64,000 nt of DNA, from contig NZ_CP062803.1 of the NCBI RefSeq assembly GCF_008801925.2, forward strand, positions 4,154,001-4,218,000, written 5' to 3'. The notes under the pieces were generated by a model. It saw only the letters and a list, made by a program, of their open reading frames with translations. It was not told the origin of the DNA and ran no database searches. The position numbers and the translations under genes were made by a program. Positions within the stretch are counted from its first letter, which is position 1, and each line of letters opens with the position of its first letter. Positions 16,403 to 28,252 of the stretch are shown here, piece by piece. The DNA comes from Cupriavidus basilensis (GTDB taxonomy: Bacteria; Pseudomonadota; Gammaproteobacteria; Burkholderiales; Burkholderiaceae).

Positions 16403-17418
16403 GCAAGCGCATCGCCCCCCTCGTGCCGGCCGGCCGCCGCCAGCGCGGCGCCGCCGTGGTCACAGCCCTGCTGGTGGTCACGCTGGCGGTCGTGGTGGTA
16501 TCCGGCATGCTCTGGCGCCAGCAGGTGCAGATCCGCTCCATCGAGAACCAGCGCCTGCTGGCCCAGGCCAGCTGGATCGAGCGCGCGGCCGTCGACTGGG
16601 CCCGCCTGATCCTGCGTGACGACCAGCGCCGCACCAGCGTGGACCAGCTCGGCGAGCCCTGGGCAGTGCCGATCGCCGAGACCCGCCTGTCGGACTTCCT
16701 CGGCGCCGGCCTGCGCACCGACCAGGAAGGCGAAACCTCCTTCCTGTCGGGCCGCATCCTCGACGCCCAGGCCCGCTTCAACCTCTCCAACCTCGTGCTG
16801 TGGACCGCCAGCGAGTCCCAAGGCCGGATCGCCACCATCGACGCCCCCAGCCTGGCGATCTATCGCCGCCTGCTGCAGACACTGGGCCTGAACGCCTCGC
16901 TGGCCGAACCGACCGCCCGCTACCTGGTAAGCGCCGCCGGCGGCAGCAGCGACAGCCAGCGCGGGCAGCGCGCGCCCGACGACGTCAACGATCTGCTCGC
17001 CATTCCGGGCTACACACCGGAGATCGTGGCCGTGCTGGCGCCATTCGTCGACGTGCTGCCCGAGCGCACGCTCGTCAATGCCAATACCGCCGAGGCCGAA
17101 GTGCTAGCCGCCGTGATCGACAAGCTGCCACTTGACCGCGCCCGCGAAGTGGTGCGCCAGCGCGACCGCGCCTATTTCAACAATATTGGCGACCTGCAGA
17201 CGCAATTGCGCACACTGGCGCCGCAGGCCGACCCCAACACCGCCACCAGCACGCTCGACGTACGCACGCACTATTTCCTGATCTACGGGCTGATCCGCCA
17301 CGAGCGCGCCAGCCGCATGCAGGTTTCGCTGGTCTACCGCGGCGAAGTGCTGGGCAATGCCAACACCACCCGGGTAGTCTGGGTGCGCGATATCGACCGG
17401 ATGCCGGAGCAGCGCTGA
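16399..17418 (+). CDS. gspK: Type II secretion minor pseudopilin GspK
   Basis: A 339-residue protein, larger than other pseudopilins, as expected for GspK. The N-terminus RQRG-AAVVTALLVVTLAVVVVSGMLWRQQ is an atypical prepilin signal lacking the +5 Glu, a known feature of GspK. The body contains ILDAQARFNLSNLV, the LLAIPGYTPEIVAVLAPFVDVLPE segment and VNANTAEAEVLAAVI, a helix-hairpin-helix-like motif conserved in this family. It caps the pseudopilus tip. Start and gspJ stop overlap by four bases. A 391-bp gap follows before gspL. Confidence 0.93.
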   Translation: MSKRIAPLVPAGRRQRGAAVVTALLVVTLAVVVVSGMLWRQQVQIRSIENQRLLAQASWIERAAVDWARLILRDDQRRTSVDQLGEPWAVPIAETRLSDFLGAGLRTDQEGETSFLSGRILDAQARFNLSNLVLWTASESQGRIATIDAPSLAIYRRLLQTLGLNASLAEPTARYLVSAAGGSSDSQRGQRAPDDVNDLLAIPGYTPEIVAVLAPFVDVLPERTLVNANTAEAEVLAAVIDKLPLDRAREVVRQRDRAYFNNIGDLQTQLRTLAPQADPNTATSTLDVRTHYFLIYGLIRHERASRMQVSLVYRGEVLGNANTTRVVWVRDIDRMPEQR

Positions 17419-17809
17419 TGCGTGCAACCCCTCGTCCGTGTGGCCGTCGCGGCTGGCGGATTTTGGGATCATGCTGTCGGATCACGCGGGGCGAAAAGGG
17501 TTACTGTAGGTGACCACAAGGGGCAACCCCGGGGTTCCCGGGCGCCCCGCGAAACGCCTGCCGGCGCCATTCCCGGGCGTTTGTCCCGCGGTATCAGACA
17601 GATACGTATTGACGCCAATTCGTCACACAGGCAAGGTATGCTCCGGCCCGGCGGAAGCGGTAGTCACGGCTCCTGGCGCCCGCCTGTCCTGTGCCGCCGG
17701 CAGTATCGCAGCCGGCATCAGCCATGCAAGCAGCGCCGTCCGCTGCATGGGCCGCATGCCCCCCGCTATCGTTCATTGACGCCACCATTGGCGCTGTAGC
17801 AAGGAAATC
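17419..17809. other. 391-bp gap inside the gsp locus
   Basis: No convincing gene is seen between gspK and gspL, although the flanking genes overlap or nearly touch. A small hairpin CGCCA / CCAT / TGGCG lies just before gspL. TTGACG occurs at about 17607 without a well-spaced -10 box. It may hold an internal promoter for gspL-F. Confidence 0.35.
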
Positions 17810-19219
17810 TTGAGCACCACCCTGTACGTCCGCCTGCCGCATCGGCCGCACGACCAGCCGCAACCCTGGCACTTCGGTGCCTTGCCGTTTGCCCTGGTCC
17901 GCACGGCCGCCGCCGACCGTAGCCACCGGCAAGGCCCCCAGGCGGCAGGGCAGTTGTTGCGCGAAGGCCACGCCGCCATCGCCGAACTGCCTGCCGCCGA
18001 GCGCCTGGTCCTGATCATGGCGGCCAGCGATGTGCTGCTTACCGGCGCCACGGTGCCGCCGCTCGCGCCGGCGCGGCTCAAGCTGGCGCTGCCGAACCTG
18101 GTCGAGGAGGTGCTGGCCACCGACGCCCAGCCTTGCCATATCGCCGTGGGCCCGACCCTCGACGCGCTGCAGGGCAAGAGCAAGGCGGCCGGCGGCTCGC
18201 GCCGGCGCTTGCTGATGGTGACGGACCGCGCCTGGCTGCGCGCCGTGCTGGACGCCTTTGCCGAGCATCGCCACCGCCGCCGCCACGTGCTGCCAGCGCA
18301 GTTGTGCCTGCCGCAGCAGCCCGTGGCACAGCCCGCCGAGCCCGGCGCGGATTCCGTCGGCCACCCCTTCGCGGCCGGCGCGGCACCGGCCACGCTGGCG
18401 CTCGAAGCCGCCTCGCTGACCAGCGCGTCGCCCTTGTTTGAAACCGAGGGCGTAGCCGCGCCAGCCGAACTTTCGCGCTACTGGCAGCTAACCGTGCGCA
18501 GCAGTGAGTACGCCGGCTATGGGCTGCTGCTAGGCTCCGAGGCGCTCGCCGCCTGGCAGGGACTCGCGCCCGCCGGTGACTGGTACGCATCAAAGGACGC
18601 CTTGGCGCAGGTAGCGCCGCCGGGCGCGCAAGCGCTGGACTGGGGGGTATGGATCGAAGGGGCGCAGGCCAGCCTGCGCGAGCCCGCGCTCGACCTGGCC
18701 CAGTTCGAATTCGCCCAGGGCCGTGCCGACCGCTGGAACCTCAAGGCCTGGCGCCTGCCGCTGGCGTTGGCTGCCGGCTTGGTGCTGGTCCAGTTGATCG
18801 GTATGAACGTGCATTGGCTGCTGCTGCGCCAGGAGGCGCAGCGCCTTGCGGCCGGCCAGGAACAGACCTTGCGCAGCGCCTTTCCGCAGATCCCCGTGGT
18901 CATCGATCCGCCGCTGCAGATGCGCCGCCAGGTCGACCAGCTGCGCCTGGCGAGCGGGCGCAGCACGCCCGACGATTTCCTGCCGCTGGCCGACCGCTTC
19001 GGCCAGGCCGCGCGCCAGCTTGCGCCAGACGCGCTGCTGGCGCTCGAATACCGCGGGCACACCTTGTTCGCCACCCTCAAGCCTGGCACCGACACCAACG
19101 CGCTGCGCAGCGCGGCGCGCCAGTCCGGGCTGGCCATGGAAGCCGACAATAGCCCGCCCGACGCCGCGCGCGCCAACGCACCGGCCGGCACGCGCTGGTC
19201 GATCAAGCCCAGCCTGTGA
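17810..19219 (+). CDS. gspL: Type II secretion protein L (GspL)
   Basis: A 469-residue bitopic protein starting at a TTG at 17810, with AAGGAA about four to eight bases upstream. The cytoplasmic N-terminal region (TTLYVRLPHRPHDQ, LVLIMAASDVLLTGATVPPL, LKLALPNLVEEVLATD) has the actin-like fold that anchors the GspE ATPase. A single membrane helix follows at about residues 320-340 (LPLALAAGLVLVQLIGMNV), then a periplasmic ferredoxin-like domain that pairs with GspM. It recruits GspE to the inner-membrane platform. The stop codon overlaps the gspM GTG. Confidence 0.9.
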   Translation: MSTTLYVRLPHRPHDQPQPWHFGALPFALVRTAAADRSHRQGPQAAGQLLREGHAAIAELPAAERLVLIMAASDVLLTGATVPPLAPARLKLALPNLVEEVLATDAQPCHIAVGPTLDALQGKSKAAGGSRRRLLMVTDRAWLRAVLDAFAEHRHRRRHVLPAQLCLPQQPVAQPAEPGADSVGHPFAAGAAPATLALEAASLTSASPLFETEGVAAPAELSRYWQLTVRSSEYAGYGLLLGSEALAAWQGLAPAGDWYASKDALAQVAPPGAQALDWGVWIEGAQASLREPALDLAQFEFAQGRADRWNLKAWRLPLALAAGLVLVQLIGMNVHWLLLRQEAQRLAAGQEQTLRSAFPQIPVVIDPPLQMRRQVDQLRLASGRSTPDDFLPLADRFGQAARQLAPDALLALEYRGHTLFATLKPGTDTNALRSAARQSGLAMEADNSPPDAARANAPAGTRWSIKPSL

Positions 19220-19860
19220 GCGCGGACCGCCAAGTGAACCCGATGAAAGACACCGCATCCAAGCCCGGCCCCCGCGCCACCCAGCGCAGCCCGGCTGGCC
19301 GCGCGCGCGCCGCGGACCGGCTGGCGCGCCTGCGCCCGCGCGTGCCGCAGCGCTGGCAGGAACAATTCGACGCCTTCTGGTCGGCGCGCAACCCGCGTGA
19401 GCAAGCCATCCTGGCCGGCGGCAGCGCCGTGCTGGCGCTCGTGATCGGCTACACCGTCCTCTGGGAACCCGCCGCCGACGGGCGTGACAAGCTGCTGCGC
19501 AGCCTGCCGCAACTGCGCAGCGACTCGGCGGAGATGGAAACGCTGGCGCAGGAAGCGCGCGGCCTGGCAGCCAGCCCGGCCCCGTCGCTGCGCGGCGAGG
19601 CGCTCAACCAGGCCTTGCAGGAGAGCCTTGCCCAGCACGGCCTCAAGGCCACCCGCCTCAATGGCACCGGCGACAACAGCGTGCAGGTGCAGCTCGACAA
19701 GGTGCCCTTCGGCTCCGTGGCGAGCTGGCTGCAGGACGTGCGCCAGCAACAGCGCCTCAAGGTGATCGATGCCCGCATCGTCTACGTGGGCGCCACCGCC
19801 TTGGTGAACGTCACCGCCACCCTGCAAGGCCCCGCGGCAAATCCGGGCGGGCGCGGCTGA
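19216..19860 (+). CDS. gspM: Type II secretion protein M (GspM)
   Basis: A 214-residue bitopic protein beginning at a GTG that overlaps the gspL stop. A basic cytoplasmic N-terminus is followed by QEQFDAFWSARNPREQAILAGG and one membrane helix (SAVLALVIGYTVLWEP), then a periplasmic domain with LQESLAQHGLKATRL and VPFGSVASWLQDVRQQQRLKV, the usual GspM fold. It stabilises GspL in the inner-membrane platform. Its stop overlaps the gspN start by one base. Confidence 0.9.
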   Translation: MSADRQVNPMKDTASKPGPRATQRSPAGRARAADRLARLRPRVPQRWQEQFDAFWSARNPREQAILAGGSAVLALVIGYTVLWEPAADGRDKLLRSLPQLRSDSAEMETLAQEARGLAASPAPSLRGEALNQALQESLAQHGLKATRLNGTGDNSVQVQLDKVPFGSVASWLQDVRQQQRLKVIDARIVYVGATALVNVTATLQGPAANPGGRG

Positions 19861-20681
19861 TGGCGCGCCTGGAAGCCCTGAGGCTCGCCCGCCGCCGCGT
19901 TGCCAGCCCCCGTGGCTGGCAACGCGCGGGCTGGCTGGCGCTTGGCTGCATCACCGTCGCGCTGACCGTGCTGGCGGCATTTCCCGCGGCATGGATCGCC
20001 GATAGCATCGCCAGCCAGAGCCAGCGCCGCGTGTTGCTGGCCGATGCCGATGGCTCGCTGTGGAACGGCAGCGCCACCCTGGCCCTGTCGGCCGGCGCTG
20101 GCAGCGAGACCGCCACGGTGCTGCCCGGGCGGCTGCAATGGTCGGTAGCCTTCTGGCCTTTGCTGACCGGCACGCTGCGCGTGGTGGTCAGCCATACCGA
20201 GGCCATGAGCGGCCCGGTCGCCGTGGCGGTGACCCCGCTCGGCTGGACCGCCCAGGCCGGCGCCATCCGCATGCCGGCAGCGCTGCTCGAAGGCGTCGGC
20301 GCCCCGTTCAATACCCTGCGCCCCGACGGGCTGATGCGCATTGACTGGTCCGGCCTTCAAGGCCGGTTCTTTGCCCGTGCCAGCGAGCCGGGCGGCATGA
20401 CCGGCCACCTGACCATACGCCTTGACCAAGTATCATCGGCCGTCAGCCGGGTGCGCCCGCTTGGCAGCTACCGCGCCGAGATCGACTGGTCGGGCGCCGA
20501 CGGCAAGCTGCAACTGACTACCCTCGCCGGGCCACTGCACCTGCAGGGCAGCGGCACACTGGGCCGCCAGGCGCGCTTCGAGGGCACGGCCGATGCCGAC
20601 CCCGACGCCGCCACGCAATTGGTGGGCCTGTTGAGCCTGCTGGGACGACGTGAGGACAATGTGACACGGCTGCGCTTCTGA
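19860..20681 (+). CDS. gspN: Type II secretion protein N (GspN)
   Basis: A 273-residue protein with an N-terminal membrane helix (AGWLALGCITVALTVLAAFPAAW) and a periplasmic portion with LADADGSLWNGSATLAL, LQWSVAFWPLLTGTLRV and YRAEIDWSGADGKLQLTTLAGPLHLQGSGTL, matching GspN. It is not essential in all systems and is suggested to help secretin assembly or envelope spacing. It directly follows gspM with an overlap and precedes gspD, separated by a strong 14-bp hairpin. Confidence 0.88.
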   Translation: MARLEALRLARRRVASPRGWQRAGWLALGCITVALTVLAAFPAAWIADSIASQSQRRVLLADADGSLWNGSATLALSAGAGSETATVLPGRLQWSVAFWPLLTGTLRVVVSHTEAMSGPVAVAVTPLGWTAQAGAIRMPAALLEGVGAPFNTLRPDGLMRIDWSGLQGRFFARASEPGGMTGHLTIRLDQVSSAVSRVRPLGSYRAEIDWSGADGKLQLTTLAGPLHLQGSGTLGRQARFEGTADADPDAATQLVGLLSLLGRREDNVTRLRF

Positions 20682-20685
20682 CCCC

Positions 20686-20716
20686 GGCATCGGCGCGAAA
20701 CCTTCGCGCCGATGCC
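20686..20716 (+). promoter_or_regulatory. Strong intra-operon hairpin between gspN and gspD
   Basis: GGCATCGGCGCGAA / ACC / TTCGCGCCGATGCC is a perfect 14-bp stem with a 3-nt loop, 18 bp before the gspD ATG. No U tract follows, so it is probably not a full terminator; it could protect or separate the downstream mRNA and so set secretin levels independently of the pseudopilins. Confidence 0.6.
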
Positions 20717-20734
20717 CGCAGCCCGGAACCGAAT

Positions 20735-23164
<2,430 letters not shown>

Positions 23165-23172
23165 GACGCGCC

Positions 23173-24711
<1,539 letters not shown>

Positions 24712-24727
24712 GGGCGAGCCCAGAGAC

Positions 24728-25945
24728 ATGCCAGCCTATCGTTACGAGGCCGTCGACGCTGCCGGCAAGACCGATCGCGGCGTCATCGAAGCCGACAGCC
24801 CCAAGCAGGCCCGCGGCCAGTTGCGCGCGCGCGGCCTGACACCGCTCAATGTGGATCCGCTGGCCGGCGTCGGCGGCGTGCAGAAAAGCAGCACCGCTGC
24901 CTTCGTGCGCCGGCTCTCCACGCAAGAGCAGGCGCTGTTCACGCGCCAGCTCGCCAGCCTGATCGTGGCTGGCCTGCCGCTGGACGAAGCACTGGCGGCG
25001 CTGGCCGACCAGGCCGAGCGCCGCTATGTGCACGAGCTGCTGGCCGGCATCCGCGCGGACGTGGTCGGCGGCAGCTCGCTCTCGGTGGCGCTGTTGCACC
25101 ATCCGCGCGATTTTCCGGATATCTACCGCGCGCTGGTTTCCGCCGGCGAGCACTCGGGCCACCTCGGCCTGGTGCTGGAAAAGCTGGCGGACTATATCGA
25201 GACGCGCAACTCGCTCACCGCCAAGATCCGGCTGGCCTTTACCTACCCCGCCATCGTCACCGTGGTGGCGTTCGCCATCGTGATCTTCCTGTTGTCCTAT
25301 GTGGTGCCGCAGGTGGTGAGCGTCTTCGCCAACACCAAGCAGAAGCTGCCGACGCTGACCATCATCATGCTGGCGCTGTCGGATTTCGTACGCAACTGGT
25401 GGTGGGCCGCGCTGGCGTTCATCGTGGCGGTGAGCCTGGGCATACGCAGCCTGCTGCGCCAGCCCGGTGTGCGCCTGGAGTGGCACCGCTGGCTGCTGAC
25501 CGCGCCGCTGGTCGGCAAGCTGATCCGCGGCTATAACACCGCACGCTTCGCCAGCACGCTCGCCATCCTGGTATCCGCTGGCGTGCCCATCCTGCGCAGC
25601 CTGCAGGCAGCCGGGGAAACGCTGACCAACGAGGCGCTCAAGGCCAATGTGGATGACGCCACCACGCGGGTGCGCGAAGGCGCATCGCTGGCCCGTGCGC
25701 TGGCCGCACAGAACCAGTTTCCTTCCGTGCTGGTGCATTTGATCCGCTCCGGCGAAGCCACCGGCAACCTGCCGATCATGCTGGAGCGCGCGGCGCAGGG
25801 CGAAGGCGCGGAACTGGAGCGCCGCACGCTGTTCCTCACCAGCCTGCTCGAGCCGCTGCTGATCCTCAGCATGGGCGTGGTGGTGCTGCTGATCGTGCTG
25901 GCGGTGCTGATGCCGATCATCGAGATCAACCAGTTGGTACGGTAG
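24728..25945 (+). CDS. gspF: Type II secretion platform protein GspF
   Basis: A 405-residue polytopic inner-membrane protein. It opens MPAYRYEAVDAAGKTDRGVIEADSPKQAR, the universal GspF start, followed by two T2SSF helical domains (ELARQLASLIVAGLPLDEALAAL-type, and TARFASTLAILVSAGVPILRSLQAA) and three membrane helices near residues 170-190, 220-240 and 375-400. It forms the centre of the inner-membrane platform contacting GspE and GspL. It closes the operon and is followed by a bidirectional terminator. Confidence 0.96.
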   Translation: MPAYRYEAVDAAGKTDRGVIEADSPKQARGQLRARGLTPLNVDPLAGVGGVQKSSTAAFVRRLSTQEQALFTRQLASLIVAGLPLDEALAALADQAERRYVHELLAGIRADVVGGSSLSVALLHHPRDFPDIYRALVSAGEHSGHLGLVLEKLADYIETRNSLTAKIRLAFTYPAIVTVVAFAIVIFLLSYVVPQVVSVFANTKQKLPTLTIIMLALSDFVRNWWWAALAFIVAVSLGIRSLLRQPGVRLEWHRWLLTAPLVGKLIRGYNTARFASTLAILVSAGVPILRSLQAAGETLTNEALKANVDDATTRVREGASLARALAAQNQFPSVLVHLIRSGEATGNLPIMLERAAQGEGAELERRTLFLTSLLEPLLILSMGVVVLLIVLAVLMPIIEINQLVR

Positions 25946-25977
25946 TCACGCGGCTGGCGGCGCAAGCCGCCGAAATG

Positions 25978-26005
25978 CAAAACGGCGCCTTGCGGCGCCG
26001 TTTTG
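25978..26005. terminator. Bidirectional terminator between gspF and the NYN gene
   Basis: CAAAACGGCGCC / TTGC / GGCGCCGTTTTG is a perfect 12-bp stem with a tetraloop. The A/T-rich stem base supplies a short U tract on both strands, and it sits between two converging genes. Confidence 0.8.
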
Positions 26006-26023
26006 CGTTCTGACAAGTGTGGT

Positions 26024-27925
26024 TTATTCAGCAGCCTTCGCCGTCTTCTTCGGTGCGCGCTTGGCCGGCGCGGCAGCGGCTGCCTTCTTGGCTGCAGGCG
26101 CAGCCTTTTTGGCGGGAGCGGCAGCCTTCTTGGCCGGCGCAGCAGCCTTCTTGGCGGCTACAGCGGTCTTTTTGGCGGGTGCTTCCGCTTTCTTGGCGGG
26201 TGCGTCTGCCTTTTTGGCCGGTGCCGCAGCCTTCTTGGCGGGTGCAGCCGTCTTCTTCGCGCGGGCCGGGGCCTTGGCTTTCGCCTTGACCTCAACCACG
26301 GGCTCGACCGGCTCGGCAACCTCGACCACCTCGGCGGCTTCCACAACCGGAGCAACTTCGACGACTTCGACGACCTCGACCGCTTCCACAACCGGCGCCA
26401 CCTCGACAATCTCGATGACCTCAGCGGCTTCGACAACCGCCGCCACCACGGTGGACGACGGTGCCACGAAGATCGAGCTGTCGATCGGCCACGGGATCTC
26501 GCTCAGCGTGACCTCGGGCTTGGGCGGCTTGCGGCGGCGGCCACCGTTCGAGTCGCCGTTTTCGCCAGCATCGGCGTCGTCCTGCTCGTCCTCGGACTCG
26601 GCGCCGTTGTAAGCCTGCTCCGCGCGCTCCAGCACGTCCATCGGATCGACCACGAACGACGGGGCGGTTTCGCTAACGGGAGCGGGGGCGGAAGCTGCAA
26701 ATTCGGGCACCGGCGCAGGCTGCAAAGGCAGTGCAGCCTGCTGCGCACGCTCCGGCCGTGAGCCTTGTTGCTGCGGGAAAGGCTGGCGATCGCCACCACG
26801 CCGCTTGTTGCGGCGATTCTCGCGCCGCTCGCGGTTGTCACGGTTCTCGCGGTTCTCAGCCTGAGGGCTTTCTGCCTGGACGTTCTCGCCCTGGCGGTTC
26901 TCGCCCTGGCGGCTCTCGGGCTGGCGGCTCTCGGGCTGGCGGTTCTCGCCCTGGCGGTTCTCGCCTTGACGGTTCTCGCCTTGACGGTTCTCTCCCTGGC
27001 GGCTCTCGGGCTGGCGGTTCTCGCTCTGACGGTTCTCGCTCTGACGGTTCTCGCCTTGGCGGTTCTCGCCTTGGCGGTTCTCGCCTTGGCGGTTCTCAGC
27101 CTGGCGGTTCTCAGCCTGGCGCTCGTCGCCCTGGCGGGGCTCGGCTTCGCCGGTCTTGGAACGGCGCTTCAGGCGCACCCACAGCGTCTTGTTGTTGTTG
27201 CCGTTGCGGGTCTCGACCTCGAACAAGCCCGTGGCAGCGACCAGTTCGGAGAGCTTGCCGTAGCCGTAGTTGCGCGAGTCGAACTCGGGTGCCTGCTTGG
27301 CGATGTGGTTACCCATGCCGCCAAGCGTGGCCCAGCCGTCTTCGTCGGAGACCGCTTGCGAGGCGCTTTGCAGCAGGCGCACCAGGCGCGAATCCTGGCG
27401 CAGTTCGCCGCTGTTGCGCTTGCGCGCGGGCGCGGCGGCGCCGTCGGCTTCCGTATCGGTGTCGGCGTCCGCGTCGCTGCGCAGCACGTCGGCAAAGATG
27501 AACTTGTCGCAGGCCGTGACGAAGGGCTTGGGCGTCTTGCGTTCGCCAAAGCCGTACACGGTCAGGCCCTGCTCGCGGATGCGCGAGGCCAGGCGGGTGA
27601 AATCGCTGTCGCTGGAGACGATGCAGAAGCCGTCGAAGCGGCCCGTGTACAGCAGGTCCATCGCGTCGATGATCATCGCGCTGTCGGTGGCGTTCTTGCC
27701 GACCGTGTAGCGGAACTGCTGGATCGGCTGGATGGAGTGCGACAGAAGGCGCTCCTTCCAGCCGGCCAGGTTGGGCTTGGTCCAGTCGCCGTAGATGCGC
27801 TTGACGGCGGCTACGCCGTACTTGGCGACTTCGGCCAGCAGGCCTTCGACGATGGCGGGCGCCGCATTGTCGGCGTCGATCAGCACGGCCAGGGTCGCAG
27901 TGCCCTGGCGGGAGGAAATAGTCAT
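26024..27925 (-). CDS. NYN-domain / OST-HTH (LOTUS) RNA-binding protein with pentapeptide repeat
   Basis: A 633-residue protein starting at the ATG at 27925. Residues about 10-150 are a NYN/LabA-like PIN nuclease domain with VLIDADN, NATDSAMIIDAMDLLY and IVSSDSDFTRLASRI, so the acidic metal-binding cluster is intact. Residues about 175-250 resemble an OST-HTH/LOTUS RNA-binding domain (LVRLLQSASQAVSDEDGWATLGGMGNHI, FDSRNYGYGKLSELV). Residues 266-360 are 19 tandem five-residue units of the GENRQ type, followed by an Arg/Asn-rich stretch, an acidic region, a Val/Glu-rich low-complexity segment and a Lys/Ala/Pro-rich histone H1-like tail (about 546-633). NYN-LOTUS proteins are thought to process RNA; the repeats and tail are unusual additions. 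Monocistronic, divergent from the oxidoreductase. Confidence 0.88.
   Translation of the reverse strand: MTISSRQGTATLAVLIDADNAAPAIVEGLLAEVAKYGVAAVKRIYGDWTKPNLAGWKERLLSHSIQPIQQFRYTVGKNATDSAMIIDAMDLLYTGRFDGFCIVSSDSDFTRLASRIREQGLTVYGFGERKTPKPFVTACDKFIFADVLRSDADADTDTEADGAAAPARKRNSGELRQDSRLVRLLQSASQAVSDEDGWATLGGMGNHIAKQAPEFDSRNYGYGKLSELVAATGLFEVETRNGNNNKTLWVRLKRRSKTGEAEPRQGDERQAENRQAENRQGENRQGENRQGENRQSENRQSENRQPESRQGENRQGENRQGENRQGENRQPESRQPESRQGENRQGENVQAESPQAENRENRDNRERRENRRNKRRGGDRQPFPQQQGSRPERAQQAALPLQPAPVPEFAASAPAPVSETAPSFVVDPMDVLERAEQAYNGAESEDEQDDADAGENGDSNGGRRRKPPKPEVTLSEIPWPIDSSIFVAPSSTVVAAVVEAAEVIEIVEVAPVVEAVEVVEVVEVAPVVEAAEVVEVAEPVEPVVEVKAKAKAPARAKKTAAPAKKAAAPAKKADAPAKKAEAPAKKTAVAAKKAAAPAKKAAAPAKKAAPAAKKAAAAAPAKRAPKKTAKAAE
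26846..27130 (-). repeat. 19 x 15-bp in-frame tandem repeat
   Basis: Nineteen consecutive 15-bp units encode xE(N/S)RQ pentapeptides: mostly GENRQ, with AENRQ, SENRQ and PESRQ variants and degenerate end units (GDERQ, GENVQ, AESPQ, AENRE). No spacers exist, so this is not a CRISPR array. Near-identical units suggest recent expansion by slippage or recombination, and copy number may vary between strains. Confidence 0.95.
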
Positions 27926-28252
27926 GTTGGGTCCTGGAGGCCGGTCGGCCTCGGATGGGGCGGGTTGCACCGGGGCACAATCCCTGAAGATATGGCGCAC
28001 GGTCCGCATCTGCCCGTTTGTTGCGTAAACCTGTTTGCAACGCAGTGTACACGCGAAGCGTGTCCATTCGGGAAAGCACGCCTGTGTCGGGCGCGCTTTT
28101 TGCTGCGTCGCAAGGTGCCGCCCCCTTGGGGGCGGTGCTACCATGCTGCAACGAGACACGGTCGTTTTCCGCCTTCACAAGAGGCGGCGTACGGTCGCCC
28201 ACAACTGAAGTAAGTCGGTGATCCCGACTGCATGCCCCATAGAGGAGCACCT
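27926..28252. promoter_or_regulatory. Divergent promoter region NYN gene / oxidoreductase
   Basis: A 327-bp gap with two divergent genes. A GC-rich hairpin CCGCCCCC / TT / GGGGGCGG lies at 28118-28135 in the oxidoreductase leader. TGCTGCGTCGCAAG at about 28101-28114 shares the TGCGTCGCA core with palindromes B and C near 2.1-2.4 kb. GAGGAG precedes the oxidoreductase ATG. No gene is apparent. Confidence 0.4.

Noticed and set aside
17422..17799. 125-codon ORF in the gspK-gspL gap
   Set aside because: It is rich in Arg/Gly/Pro and without a start signal; it looks like a chance frame in GC-rich DNA.
26846..27130. CRISPR-like array
   Set aside because: Units are contiguous 15-bp in-frame repeats with no spacers and lie inside a protein gene.
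26765..28213. 482-codon plus-strand frame over the NYN gene, with an ALAVLALAVL-type repeat
   Set aside because: The hydrophobic repeat is only the complement of the GENRQ repeat; the minus-strand frame has real NYN and OST-HTH domains.
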